A DNA stretch of 64,000 nt from Symbiodinium natans (taxonomy: Eukaryota; Sar; Dinophyceae; Suessiales; Symbiodiniaceae). The notes below the pieces were generated by a model. The model was not told the origin of the DNA. It saw only the letters and a list, made by a program, of their open reading frames with translations, and did not search any database. The position numbers were made by a program, and so were the translations under genes. The stretch spans positions 340,001 to 404,000 of the forward strand of contig CAJNDS010002403.1 in the NCBI GenBank assembly GCA_905221605.1. The letters are read 5' to 3'. This document shows, one piece after another, positions 39,970-48,274 of this stretch (positions within the stretch are counted from its first letter, which is position 1; each line of letters begins with the position of its first letter).

Positions 39970-40100
39970 GCCCCCTAAACCCTAAACCCTAAACCCTAAT
40001 ACCCTAACCCTAAACCCTAAACCCTAAACCCTAAACCCTGAACCCAAAACCCAAAACCCAAAACCCTAACCTGAACCCTAAAACCTAAACCCTCAAACCC
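39970..40100 (-). repeat. CCCTAAA tract with CCCAAAA units
   Basis: About 17 imperfect units directly left of segment B copy 1. Confidence 0.9.
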
Positions 40101-40216
40101 TGCAGAGTCCAGACGTCTGCCTGGGAACGACCTCCGGCACTGCGGTTGCTGCGGGTGCTGCTGAGGACCTCGCTGTTGAGAATTCCAGTGTCGCCGACAT
40201 TGTCCTTCGACAGTAG
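40100..40216 (+). CDS. Duplicated exon-like segment B, copy 1
   Basis: An open frame of 38 codons ending AVENSSVADIVLRQ-stop. Copy 2 at 45043-45141 ends AVENSSIAEIVLGQ-stop in the same frame. Between them GAG/GAA and AGT/AGC are silent, V/I and D/E are conservative, and the only gap is nine bases, in frame. This is the strongest sign in the window that a spacer derives from coding sequence. It may be an exon starting at CTGCAG; the TAG is formed at the join to TTTAGGG repeat. Function unknown. Confidence 0.45.
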   Translation: MQSPDVCLGTTSGTAVAAGAAEDLAVENSSVADIVLRQ

Positions 40217-40646
40217 GGTTTAGGATTCAGGGTTAGGGGTTAGGGGTTAGGGTTTAGGGTTTACGGTTTAGCGTTTAGGTTTAGGGGTTTAGGTTTCCTA
40301 CATCACTAAACCCTCAACCGCAAATCCCTAAAGCCTACCCTCATCCGCAAAACCAAGAAAATATGTACCCTACATAAGTATATATATATATGTCAGAATA
40401 TACAGGGGGGATGCAAGGTACCTAAGCCACTCATTCCCTACTGAGAACGTAGAGGTTCTTGGGTATCTAAACATAAGGTTCGCCCTTATGAGAACTAGAG
40501 GGTACTTGTAAGCAGGGCAACTGTGATTCAAGCTCCCTAATTAAGCCCACCCTATAACCCTACTTATGAACACACCCAGACGCTTTCCATTATTGCTTCA
40601 GTCACAGGTTAAACCCTATTCCGGTCAGATTGGAGTTCTTGCTTAT

Positions 40647-40769
40647 CTTGGTACCCCGGTAACCATATTGTAATGAAAGTACCCTTTTTGGGGGGTTTAG
40701 GGCTTACATTGCAGTATAAGGGAACATTGAACTGCAAAAAACCGTAAAGGGTCCCCGTGGGCTACCAAG
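40647..40769. mobile_element. F4 foldback element (best copy)
   Basis: CTTGGTACCCCGGTAACCAT and AAAGTACCCTTTTTGGGG on the left; AAAGGGTCCCCGTGGGCTAC, CAAG on the right. A single TTTAGGG unit lies in the loop. It is 123 bp and non-coding. Confidence 0.8.
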
Positions 40770-40854
40770 TTATTTGGCAGTTCAGGCTTGAGAGTTTAGG
40801 CTTTCTTCGGGACAGCTTGCTGAGAGATAATGATAGTTACTACTCTTGCCTTAA

Positions 40855-40955
40855 GGCCTCCACAAACAATTGAAGACAATATCCCCATATCGCCCTTACA
40901 AGGAAGATGACTTGTAATTGTTCGGGGGCTATACGTCTTAAGCAAACATTCAAAC
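40855..40955. mobile_element. F10 foldback element
   Basis: The core ATCGCCCTTACAAGGAAGAT is followed by TTCGGGGGCTATACGTCTTA, AGCAAAC. Arms are weaker than in the 20218 copy. Confidence 0.5.
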
Positions 40956-40958
40956 TTT

Positions 40959-41122
40959 AGGGTTCTTAAGGGAGGGGGGGGTTCATGGGGCGGGGGGGGG
41001 GGGGGTAGGTACCAAGGGATCTTTAAGGAAGCTTAGGGAGCCTTAGGGAGTAGTGGAGAGTATTAAGGAACCTTCGCTTTCCTAACCCCCCCTTGAACAC
41101 CCCTCCCTTAAGAACTCTATAT
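40959..41122. mobile_element. F7 foldback element
   Basis: TTTAGGGTTCTTAAGGGAGG, GGGGGGTTCATGGGG on the left; CCCCCCTTGAACACCCCTCC, CTTAAGAACTCTATATG on the right. The interior pairs GGGATCTTTAAGG with the later CCTTAGGGAG repeats. The second copy is at 58715. Confidence 0.75.
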
Positions 41123-41342
41123 GCAAATAGTAGCAAAGGCGATCTTGGGACCCAAAAAGGAGCCCATGTCCCTTCTACCTCCTTTACCGGGTTCTGATGT
41201 AAAGGCCCATATAAATTTTTGTATAGGGTATATAAGGGGTACCCTTCTAAAAGTAACTACCCTAAGAGCAGCCCAAAGCTCAGACAGCCTATCCCTCCCT
41301 CAACAACCTCGCGGCGGCCCAAACAGCAGAAGATCCTCGTAA
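41121..41342 (+). CDS. Hypothetical ORF beside F7
   Basis: An ATG-to-TAA frame of 73 codons beginning at the last bases of the F7 element. It reads MQIVAKAILGPKKEPMSLLP, a middle with HINFCIGYIRGTLLKV, and a Ser/Gln/Arg-rich end. No telomere repeat inside; it stops where a CCCCTAAA tract begins. No family recognised. Confidence 0.35.
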   Translation: MQIVAKAILGPKKEPMSLLPPLPGSDVKAHINFCIGYIRGTLLKVTTLRAAQSSDSLSLPQQPRGGPNSRRSS

Positions 41343-41462
41343 ACCCCTAAACCCCTAAACCCCTAAGTCCCTAAACCCCTCAACCCCTCAACCCCTAAAC
41401 CCCTAAACCCCCCCCTAAACCCCCCTCAACCCTAAACCACTGCTGTAAACCATAAACCCCCT
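41340..41462 (-). repeat. Eight-base CCCCTAAA tract
   Basis: About nine CCCCTAAA or CCCCTCAA units, then expanded CCCCCCTAAA. Confidence 0.9.
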
Positions 41463-41479
41463 CAACCGGCCCCCAGTCA

Positions 41480-41562
41480 CACCGCCTCGCTTTGCATCAG
41501 GGAGCCGAAGAGTGCATCGTTCCCTCTGCCTTCCCCGCAAAGGTCTTGGAGGTTCTTGCTTG
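41480..41562. CDS. Duplicated exon-like segment C, copy 2
   Basis: The + frame RLALHQGAEECIVPSAFPAK then VLEVLA runs to TGA inside an F1 arm. The minus frame LCGEGRGNDALFGSLMQSEA is also open. See copy 1 at 38362. A third, poorer match (CTTTGCATCAGAGCC) lies near 51798. Confidence 0.35.
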
Positions 41563-41610
41563 AAGGTTCACGGGCAGTTTGACGTAGGATATAAGTACCT
41601 CTATGCCGTA
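41556..41610. mobile_element. Solo F1 left end
   Basis: GCTTGAAGGTTCACGGGCAG then TTTGACGTAGGATATAAGTA, with no right arm. Confidence 0.55.
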
Positions 41611-41699
41611 AACACTATACCCCAAACCCCCGCCCCACTCGCAAATGTTCAGTTTCTTTATGGTTTTGGGTTTAGGGCTTAGAGCTTGCTTGGAGAAAA

Positions 41700-41960
41700 A
41701 CCCGGACCAAACGTTTCGAATTCCACCCGAACCCCAACCTGAGTTAGGGTTCAGGTTAGCAGGTAGGATAGCCAGAACCCCAACCCGCGTTAGGGTTAAA
41801 CCCTAACCGTTAGCTGGGTCAGGGTTGGGGTTAGGAAGTTAACCTGAACTCTAACGGAACTCCGAACAAAAAGTTCGAAAGATCGAGTTAACTCCAACTT
41901 CTATCTTCGAGTTTGGTTGAACTCAACTCTAACCTGGGTTGAAGTTCAACTGGTTACAAC
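41700..41960. repeat. Degenerate inverted AACCC/GGGTT region
   Basis: AACCCCAACCTGAGTTAGGG, TTCAGGTTAGC and AACCCCAACCCGCGTTAGGG form overlapping inverted repeats, with later AACCTGGGTTGAAGTTCAAC. It is the border of the AT-rich island and differs from the heptamer tracts. Confidence 0.6.
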
Positions 41961-42441
41961 CTGGGTGCAAAAAAACTGTAACAAAGTTGACTCCAACCCT
42001 CAACCTGGCCTGATGGGGTGACAGAACCTGCGTGTTCTCAAACTTCCGCATCATGTTTTTTATGCTCAAAAAAAGTGAGAACCTGTTGATCTTCTTCTGG
42101 TTTTGATGTTCTGCTGTTTTTTTCTGGTCAGAAAAGAACAAATGATGGTCTGATGAAAGATTTGGGGCTGGAAAAGATACATTTTTCAAGTTTGGCAAAA
42201 GATCTTCAATGTGCAAATGTGGTGAAAAATAATACAAGTTTTTTTCAACCACAGAACGGGACTGGAAAAAATTGTTGCATTTTACAACGCAGGTTTCAGC
42301 ACTTTTCAAGATTTTGGGGTTCGATGTCCTTTGTTTAAAGGCGTCATTTGTTTTTTTTTTGTTTTTTTTTGTAAAAGCCCGCAACATTTTTGAAAAAGAC
42401 TGACAAGATGGCGCGTTTAGAAATAAATGAGTTTGATACAT
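41929..42441 (-). CDS. Hypothetical ORF in AT-rich island, 170 aa
   Basis: The longest ATG-started frame that is not simple repeat. It is Lys/Asn/Ser-rich (N-terminus MYQTHLFLNAPSCQSFSKML; a lysine run KKNKKK at about residue 27). Codon use is AT-rich, unlike other frames in the window, following the base composition of the island. No catalytic motif or family recognised. It could belong to a transferred or viral-type segment, or be chance openness in T-rich DNA; the other strand is open only for 61 codons. Confidence 0.35.
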   Translation of the reverse strand: MYQTHLFLNAPSCQSFSKMLRAFTKKNKKKTNDAFKQRTSNPKILKSAETCVVKCNNFFQSRSVVEKNLYYFSPHLHIEDLLPNLKNVSFPAPNLSSDHHLFFSDQKKTAEHQNQKKINRFSLFLSIKNMMRKFENTQVLSPHQARLRVGVNFVTVFLHPGCNQLNFNPG

Positions 42442-42637
42442 GTACAGGTACAGGTTCTACAAAAACTTGATTTTTCACGTTGGCCGTGGTGTATTTGCAC
42501 TGTGTTTTGGGATACGTTGATTTTTATTCTTGATCCAGAGGAGTTTGGTTGATTTAGTTGCAAAAATTTAGTAAGACTCATCTTTGTTTTCAGCTTGTTT
42601 CGTTGAGAATACTCGTCAAACAAGAAAAACTTGAATT

Positions 42638-42904
42638 GTGTCTTTTATCGACTCCTTTGAAAAACGCTTGTTCGAACAATTTCAGGTTTCACAGTGTGCA
42701 TGGAATCGGAAATTGATCAGATTCATCTCTCATTGCGGTTGTTGTGGTTGTTGTTGTGGCTGTTGTTGTTGTCGTAGGATTTTCAGGAGTGTTGTTGCAG
42801 GTCGTTGCCGAAGTAGCAGTAGTAGTGGTGTTGCAGTCGTCTTCTGGCTTCATGAATGTAAGGGGAGTTCTGGTCAGTTTGGGTTGCATATCTCGCCGGT
42901 TTAG
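42638..42904 (+). CDS. Possible ORF with GTT/GTG repeat
   Basis: A frame of 88 codons whose first codon is TTG, so start uncertain. The first 27 residues look ordinary (SFIDSFEKRLFEQFQVSQCA). Then an imperfect (TGT/TGG) trinucleotide run gives Cys/Gly, followed by Ser-rich sequence, and it ends in TTTAGGG repeat. The repeat part argues against a stable protein. Confidence 0.2.
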   Translation: MSFIDSFEKRLFEQFQVSQCAWNRKLIRFISHCGCCGCCCGCCCCRRIFRSVVAGRCRSSSSSGVAVVFWLHECKGSSGQFGLHISPV

Positions 42905-43115
42905 GGTTTAGGGTTTGGGGGTGAACGTGGGGGCCCTCTTCTCCATGCCCTCCCGCAAGCCTAAGAGGATCCTGAACCGCCCCTTAACAGCATGCGAAGG
43001 GTTTAGGGTTTCAGGGTGAAGTAGGGCTTAGAGCCTGCCTAGCATACTCTTAGAACCCTTACAAAACAGGAGATGTACCTTAGTTGTTGGGTATACGTAC
43101 CCTTTTTGACTCTAG

Positions 43116-43433
43116 GGCTCAGGGTTTCAGGCCCTGACGACAGGCCAGACATATTATTCTGAAGGTGTCCCGCGCCAGCACGAACAAGTTTACAAGGGCC
43201 TGGGGAACTTGTCCACACAGCCACTGCTGCTGCCTTGGCCCCCTTCGGCTTCGGTACAGGATCGTGCTGACGTATGCCTGCGCTTCGTGCCTGTTCCAAG
43301 TGCCTCAAAGGCCTTTAGAATCGTGCCAGCTCACCCCAAATCTGGTTCGAACGCAGACCAAATACGGAAGAATCGTCTGCATACTCCTGGGGACGGTGCC
43401 TCTACAAGAGCGATCCAACATGAAAAAGTTTAG
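43116..43433 (+). CDS. Hypothetical exon of about 100 codons
   Basis: A + frame open for 105 codons between two TAG stops with no ATG early. The acceptor-like GGGTTTCAG ends at 43130, giving an exon ALTTGQTYYSEGVPRQHEQV..., Pro/Ser-rich in the middle and charged at the end (DQIRKNRLHTPGDGASTRAI). The interval has no telomere repeat. Shorter frames on both strands overlap. No family recognised. Confidence 0.35.
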   Translation, partial: GSGFQALTTGQTYYSEGVPRQHEQVYKGLGNLSTQPLLLPWPPSASVQDRADVCLRFVPVPSASKAFRIVPAHPKSGSNADQIRKNRLHTPGDGASTRAIQHEKV

Positions 43434-43589
43434 AACCCTGAGCCCTAAACCCTAACCCTAAACCCTAAACCTTAAAACGGCCCTCCACCCCGAACCCCAA
43501 ACAAGCAGGTCTTGCGCCCTTATCCGGAGACCCCCAGACCCTAACCGCTAAACCTGAAGAGAGGGGTTTTAGGGTTGAGGGAGCCTAAA

Positions 43590-43950
43590 CCCTAAGCCCG
43601 AGGCCCTAAACCCTAAACCCTAAACCCTAAACCTCAAACCCTAAACCCTAAACCCTAAACCCTACTATAGGGTGTGTAGATTTTGGGGCTGTGCTGGCTT
43701 CGGCTTCCGCATGTTTTGGAGAAGGAGCTTACAAGGTGACCTCATCCACCTAACAAGGGGAATCTCAGCTATCCTGCCAGGCTCCCCCCCCCCATCCCCG
43801 GTAGCTCTTTCCATAGAGTTTAGGGGAAACCCTGGACCCTAAAACCGAAACCCTAAACCCTAAACCCTAAACCCTAAACGCCCTAAACCCTAATTAAACC
43901 CTAAACCCTAAACCCTAAACGCCCTAAGCCCTAACCCTAAACCCCTAGCC
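43590..43950 (-). repeat. Several CCCTAAA tracts
   Basis: Tracts at 43600-43665, 43850-43882 and 43893-43945, with 180 bases of unique sequence between. Confidence 0.9.
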
Positions 43951-43984
43951 ACCTGAAGCCTCCGACATGAAACACCGAACCGGC

Positions 43985-44175
43985 TTGGTGGTTTAGGGTT
44001 TAGGGTTTAGGGTTTAGGGTTTAGGGTTTAGGGTTTAGGGTTTAGGGTTTAGGGTTTAGGGTTTAGGGTTTTTTTGGTTAGGGTTTAGGGAGGGTTTCGG
44101 TTTTAGGGTTTAGGAGTTTAGGGGGTTTGGGGGTTTCGGGGTTTAGTGGTTTAGGGGTTTAGGGGGGCTTCGGGT
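43985..44175 (+). repeat. TTTAGGG tract grading into GGGGTTTAG variants
   Basis: Eleven perfect units, then units with GGG expansions and TTTCGGG. Confidence 0.9.
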
Positions 44176-44254
44176 TTAGGGATACCCCCCCCAAGCCACG
44201 AACCCTCGGCCCTCGACCCGCATGAGCCCCGGCACCTCAAACGCTGAGTAGTTA

Positions 44255-44369
44255 TCTAGACTCAGGAGTAACCTGGGGGGAAAAAAAAGTGTCCCTTGTT
44301 GGTTTGAAGGGGCTTAGAAGGGAACCGAAACCCTAGAAATAAGAATAAGCGCCTACTCCGGGTCCTAGT
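44255..44369. mobile_element. F5 foldback element
   Basis: CTAGACTCAGGAGTAACCTG on the left; ATAAGCGCCTACTCCGGGTC, CTAG on the right. The interior has AAGTGTCCCTTGTTGG and AAGGGAACC. Confidence 0.75.
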
Positions 44370-44554
44370 TACCCTGAACCCTAAACCCCCCAAATTATTC
44401 TGCAGTTTGCTCTACCGTCCGAGTGACTGCTTGCATACACCCCAAACGCCCAACCCCACCAAACCCTAACAACCCGAAACCCTCAACCCTAAACCCTAAA
44501 CCCCCAAACCCTACACCCTAAACCCCAAACCCTAAACCAACCCAACAACCCTGG

Positions 44555-44620
44555 CATAGCCACAAGAGTCGCAGGCGAGCCTTGCTTCCCTCGAGGCGTG
44601 GCCTGTGTCAATGGGGGTTT
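44555..44620 (+). CDS. Duplicated exon-like segment A, copy 2
   Basis: The frame ATRVAGEPCFPRGVACVNGG reads into a G-tract. PCFPRGVAC matches copy 1 at 39046 through synonymous changes only. Segment B copy 2 follows 450 bases downstream, in the same order as copies 1. Confidence 0.3.
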
Positions 44621-44624
44621 AGGG

Positions 44625-44730
44625 TGTGGATGCGGGTTTAGGGTTTAGGGTTTGGGGGGTTGAGGGTTGAGGGTTGAGGGTTTAGGGTTTGGGTTTAGGA
44701 TTTGGGGTTTGGGGTTTAGGGTTTTAGGGT
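44625..44730 (+). repeat. TTTAGGG tract with TTGAGGG block
   Basis: Contains three TTGAGGG units, as does the tract beside segment A copy 1. This supports the tract being part of the duplicated segment. Confidence 0.85.
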
Positions 44731-45042
44731 ACCCCGAAACTCCCCCAAGCCCGAAACAGCAAAGCAAACACCAAAGCCCCAGGTCCTCAAGAAGGTTTGA
44801 AAACTTGAAAAGCCATTTGTCAATCCTGAAAGAACCCTAAACCCTAAACCCTAAACCCTGGGTGAATGAGTAACCTTGATTTTTTGAGGTTTCTAGGCTT
44901 AGGGTTTAGGGTTTGGGGTGTGCGGTTGTAAGGTTTGGTTGATAGGCTTCGGCGCCAAAAAGACCGACGCACCCTAAACCCTGAACCCTGAACCCTGAAC
45001 CCTAAACCCTAAACCCTCAACCCTCAACCCCGCAAAGCCCCA

Positions 45043-45141
45043 AAGCGCTCGCGCCTGGGCACGAGCTCCTGTACTTCGGTTGCTACTCATGACTTCGCTG
45101 TTGAAAATTCCAGCATCGCCGAAATTGTCCTTGGACAGTAG
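45043..45141 (+). CDS. Duplicated exon-like segment B, copy 2
   Basis: A frame of 32 codons with LGTSSCTSVATHDFAVENSS then IAEIVLGQ and TAG. It aligns residue by residue with copy 1 (40100-40216) apart from three residues missing after VAT. The tract that follows ends in TTCCTACAT in both copies, so at least 170 bases are duplicated. Confidence 0.45.
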   Translation, partial: KRSRLGTSSCTSVATHDFAVENSSIAEIVLGQ

Positions 45142-45482
45142 AGTTTAGGGTTTAGAGATTAGGTTTAGGGTTTAGGGTTTAGGCTTAGGGTTTAGGGTTT
45201 AGGGTTCAGGGTTCCTACATGGACAGTAGGACCACAAGATCTTGGATGGGTCTGCTTAGGGCTGACAGGGCGCAAAACTCCACACCCAAACCCTCAGCCT
45301 GAAAAGGGTTTCTGGAGTTTGTCCCTTCTCGACTTATGGGGCTTCTCCTATACCCACGGAGAACTCGATGAAAACAAAAGTAGTGATTGCAATATGCCCC
45401 TGGGTTTGATAAGAAAAGCCCAGGGTTTAGGGTTTAGGGTTTAGGGTTTAGGGTTTCGGGTTTCGGGTTTAGGGTTTAGGGT

Positions 45483-45578
45483 TTAGGTGCCATTCAGCTG
45501 CTTGCGGATTATGCGGTTGACGGGCCACATGACTTCTGGAATATGCTTTGCAATAAACGGCTGTCCTGACTGCGATAC
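45483..45578 (-). CDS. Possible exon fragment, unrecognised
   Basis: An open frame of 31 codons, SGQPFIAKHIPEVMWPVNRI then IRKQLNGT and TAA. It starts after an AG acceptor shape (TATCGCAG) and ends at the border of a TTTAGGG tract. No family. Confidence 0.25.
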   Translation of the reverse strand, partial: VSQSGQPFIAKHIPEVMWPVNRIIRKQLNGT

Positions 45579-45827
45579 CCCAAACTCTAACCCTTAAGGC
45601 TTAAGAGGCTAAACCCTAAACCTGAACCCTAAACCCAAAACCACTTCAACACCCTAAGCCCGAAACCCTCATCTCAAAGGCCTTGCTCAAGCACAAGCAG
45701 AGTTAGACCGCATGCAACCATAAACCTTACCTTAAGCCTTCAAGGTAAGGGTTTAGGGACACACCCTCGACAAACACTCGACTAGACAAGCCCAAACCCT
45801 AAACCACAAACCCTACCCAAAGGAACC

Positions 45828-45980
45828 ATGTGCTGCCTTAAAAATGTAAAACTGCGGCACCCAAGTCTTGAGGCAAATTTTCCTTTTCCCGGTACAAAGG
45901 TTTCGCGAGGTGTGCCCAAATCTGCTATTTGCGTAAGAACCACAAACAAAACAATGTTCGACCTCGCAGGGGATGTATAG
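45828..45980 (+). CDS. Small ORF, 50 codons
   Basis: ATG-to-TAG: MCCLKNVKLRHPSLEANFPF then PGTKVSRGVPKSAICVRTTN. In a 250-base repeat-free interval between a C-tract and a poly-G run. Basic, three Cys, no signal or membrane segment. The context ACC-ATG-T is acceptable for initiation. Not recognised; chance not excluded. Confidence 0.3.
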   Translation: MCCLKNVKLRHPSLEANFPFPGTKVSRGVPKSAICVRTTNKTMFDLAGDV

Positions 45981-46020
45981 GAACATCTTTCACTTCCTTA
46001 CTTCTGTTTTTTTTTGCGTT

Positions 46021-46040
46021 GGGGGGGGGGGGGGGGGGGT
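46021..46040 (+). repeat. Poly-G tract
   Basis: Twenty G after a T-run. Confidence 0.9.
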
Positions 46041-46135
46041 GCTTCAGCAAATCCTTGTAACCCTAAACCCTGAACCCTCAACCCTAAACCCTACACACAA
46101 ACAGAACAAGCCCGCAACCCCAATGATGCCAATCC

Positions 46136-46395
46136 TTGCTGTTGGTTAGTAGGCAATGAGGGAACGAGGTACCACATATAATCCCTAAAAGGGTATGTGT
46201 ATAAAACCCCTTAGAGGGTATGCGTATATAATGCCTTAAAGGGTATGTATGTATGTTTATATATATATATATAGGTAATCCCTTAGAAGGGCATGTGTAT
46301 ATAATCCCTTCGAGGGTATGCTTATAGGGTACCTCATTCCAGCGAATGAGGGGATGAGGTACCACAAAACATCCTTTAAAGGGTATGTGTAGGGG
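46136..46395. mobile_element. F6 element with internal tandem repeats
   Basis: The left arm CTGTTGGTTAGTAGGCAATG, AGGGAACGAGGTACC faces GGTACCTCATTCC. Between them AATCCCTTA, AAGGGTATG and GTGTATAT recur six times with a period of about 31-38 bases. 46106-46138 and 46434-46467 (CAAGCCCGCAACCCCAATGA against CAAGCCAGCAACCCAACGCT) form a direct repeat around the element. Confidence 0.75.
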
Positions 46396-46428
46396 GATAT
46401 AGACCCTAAACCCCCTAAACCCTAAACC

Positions 46429-46536
46429 CTAGTAGACCAAGCCAGCAACCCAACGCTGCCAATCTCGGAGCCGGAGGTCCTCGGAAGCTCCATAAATCGC
46501 ATCGTCGAAGTGGTCCGGCTTGGCCCCTTCATGCGG
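46429..46536 (-). CDS. Possible exon fragment, unrecognised
   Basis: An open frame of 35 codons, HEGAKPDHFDDAIYGASEDL then RLRDWQRWVAGLVY and TAG, between a C-tract and a G-tract. The last dozen residues lie in the direct repeat that also occurs left of the F6 element, where the related sequence reads KDWHHWGCGLV. No family recognised. Confidence 0.3.
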   Translation of the reverse strand, partial: PHEGAKPDHFDDAIYGASEDLRLRDWQRWVAGLVY

Positions 46537-46619
46537 TTTAGGGTTTAGGGTTTAGGGTTTAGGGTTTAGGGTTTAGGGTTTAGGGTTTCGGGCTACCCTA
46601 AACCTAGCGGCTTTCCGTC

Positions 46620-46722
46620 AGGGTCCATATACCACTTTGTTGTATGCTTGGGCCCGAAAGCCCCTCTACAAATGTATATATATATATATATGTATAGGTG
46701 GTACTTTTAGACCCAGGCATTC
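46620..46722. mobile_element. F8 foldback element
   Basis: GGGTCCATATACCACTTTGT, TGTATGCTTGGGCCC on the left; AGGTGGTACTTTTAGACCCA on the right, with a (TA)n run in the loop. Confidence 0.65.
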
Positions 46723-46819
46723 GCTATTTAGGCTTAGGGTCTTAGTACGGAAGAAGTGAATTACAATAGGAGAATGCCGCCATGCCAATCATGGTATCGG
46801 AGGCATACATGGCCGCCTG

Positions 46820-46990
46820 TAGCCCTAAACCCTAAACCCTAAACCCTAAACCCTAAACCCTAAACCCTAAACCCTAAACCCTAAACCCTAAACCCTAAAC
46901 CCTAAACCCTAAACCCTAAACCCTAACCCTAACCCTAAACCCTAAAGCCTAAACCTAGCCCTAAACCCCTAAAGCCTAAACTCGAAACCC
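46820..46990 (-). repeat. Long CCCTAAA tract
   Basis: About 16 perfect units, then CCCTAACCCTAA and decayed units. Confidence 0.95.
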
Positions 46991-47143
46991 TTAACCATAA
47001 ACCCCTCTCTGCACCTTTCTTCTCTTCGGTTAACGGGATGTCCAACCGTGTCCCACAAACAGCCATTAGAGGTTCATGGGTAGTTATTAGCAGGGTTTGG
47101 GGTTTAGGGCTTAAAAACGATTTAGGGTTTAGGGTTCAGGGCT

Positions 47144-47244
47144 ACTTGGAGGTACGTGGGTGTGTATAAGAAATTTTACCAGTACATCGCAGACGGCTGA
47201 AACTGGAGCTATCCTCCTTCTACCTACCCATGAATGTCCAAGTA
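47144..47244. mobile_element. F1 element after a solo F1 end
   Basis: GCTACTTGGAGGTACGTGGG follows TTTAGGGTTCAGG directly. The right arm CTACCCATGAATGTCCAAGT is followed, 16 bases on, by CCCTAAA units. A solo left end (TTAGAGGTTCATGGGTAGTT) lies at 47067. Confidence 0.7.
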
Positions 47245-47386
47245 AGGTAGCCATGATAAACCCTAAACCCTAAACCCTAAACCCTAAACCCTAAAGCTTT
47301 CTTTAAGTAAAAGGGGCTCCCCTCCCCAAAGCCCATCACTATACAGGGCGGTTGCAACAAACGGCAGGGGATGAAAGACATGGGCC

Positions 47387-47507
47387 CTTTAGTGGGACCT
47401 TAAGCTATATCGACTAGGGTGACGAAACCCTACACCCTAAACCCTAAACCCTAAATCCTAAACCCTTTACTGGGACCTTAAGCAATATCGACTACGGTGA
47501 CTAGGGT
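47387..47507 (+). repeat. 44-bp direct repeat around a CCCTAAA tract
   Basis: 47387-47430 and 47464-47507 (CCCTTTAGTGGGACCTTAAG, then CTATATCGACTAGGGTGAC) differ at about four positions. The 33 bases between are CCCTAAA units. Same design as 8647-8811. Confidence 0.85.
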
Positions 47508-47639
47508 TTAGAGTTTAGGGTTTAGGGTTTCGGAAGTCAAAGACTCCCGAAATGGCTCTCAAAATTTTAGGGTTTAGGGTTTAGGTTTAGGGTTTAGGGT
47601 TTATCTAAATTTCCTGCCACTTTTGGGGTCCCGATTGTA

Positions 47640-47727
47640 GTATAACCTTCTTGTTCACTATGCCCTTAACCCTTGACCCGGAACCCTAAACCCTAAACCC
47701 TATAGAACCTTCTTGTTCAGGATACCA
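47640..47727 (+). repeat. Short direct repeat around a CCCTAAA tract
   Basis: AACCTTCTTGTTCA occurs at 47643 and 47706 with similar following bases. Between them lie CCCTAAA units and TTAACCCTTGACCCGG. A third case of unique-tract-unique duplication. Confidence 0.75.
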
Positions 47728-47954
47728 CCCGGCCTATCAGGGTCCACATATTGCTGCTGCAACCCTACCATGACTTTTTGGGTTTCCTGCTTTGCGCTTG
47801 GCATGAGAAACATGCCGGAACCTAGCGACTGGCCTGGCAAGAAACAGACCCTGAAAAGTCGATTGTTGCGTGGAATGCCAAGTAACACCCAAAAACAAAA
47901 ACTGAACCCTGGACGTTCAACCTTACAATTTGCAACCTTAATCTTAAAATCCAA
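47700..47954 (-). CDS. Hypothetical ORF, unrecognised
   Basis: A minus-strand frame of 84 codons to TAG. The first codon is TTG, with in-frame ATG at the SGMFLMPSAKQETQKVMVGL part. It ends LQQQYVDPDRPGGILNKKVL. A + frame of 104 codons covers the same bases. The minus reading has the more balanced composition, but this is not decisive. Confidence 0.28.
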   Translation of the reverse strand: MDFKIKVANCKVERPGFSFCFWVLLGIPRNNRLFRVCFLPGQSLGSGMFLMPSAKQETQKVMVGLQQQYVDPDRPGGILNKKVL

Positions 47955-48039
47955 GAGTCAGTCACAATGGCCTACGCAAACCCCTCATTGTTCCTTCGTT
48001 GCTGCCATTTCTAAGGCTATACCTTGAGGCCCCAAACAG

Positions 48040-48137
48040 ACCCTAAACCCTAAACCGGTAAATCCGTAAACCCTAAACCCTAAACCCTAAACCCTAAACC
48101 CTAAACCCTAAACCCTAAACCCTAAACCCTAAACCCT
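48040..48137 (-). repeat. CCCTAAA tract
   Basis: About 12 units. Confidence 0.95.
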
Positions 48138-48274
48138 ACCTTGAGCCTAAGAGGCCTTGACCAGCGCGTGACGAAGATGACGAAGTCGTTGCAGCCGTGG
48201 TCTCTTTGCTGCGGGTATAATACCTCTCCATTGTCGGGCTTCGGGTTAACCCTAAGCCCTAAACCCTAAACCCC

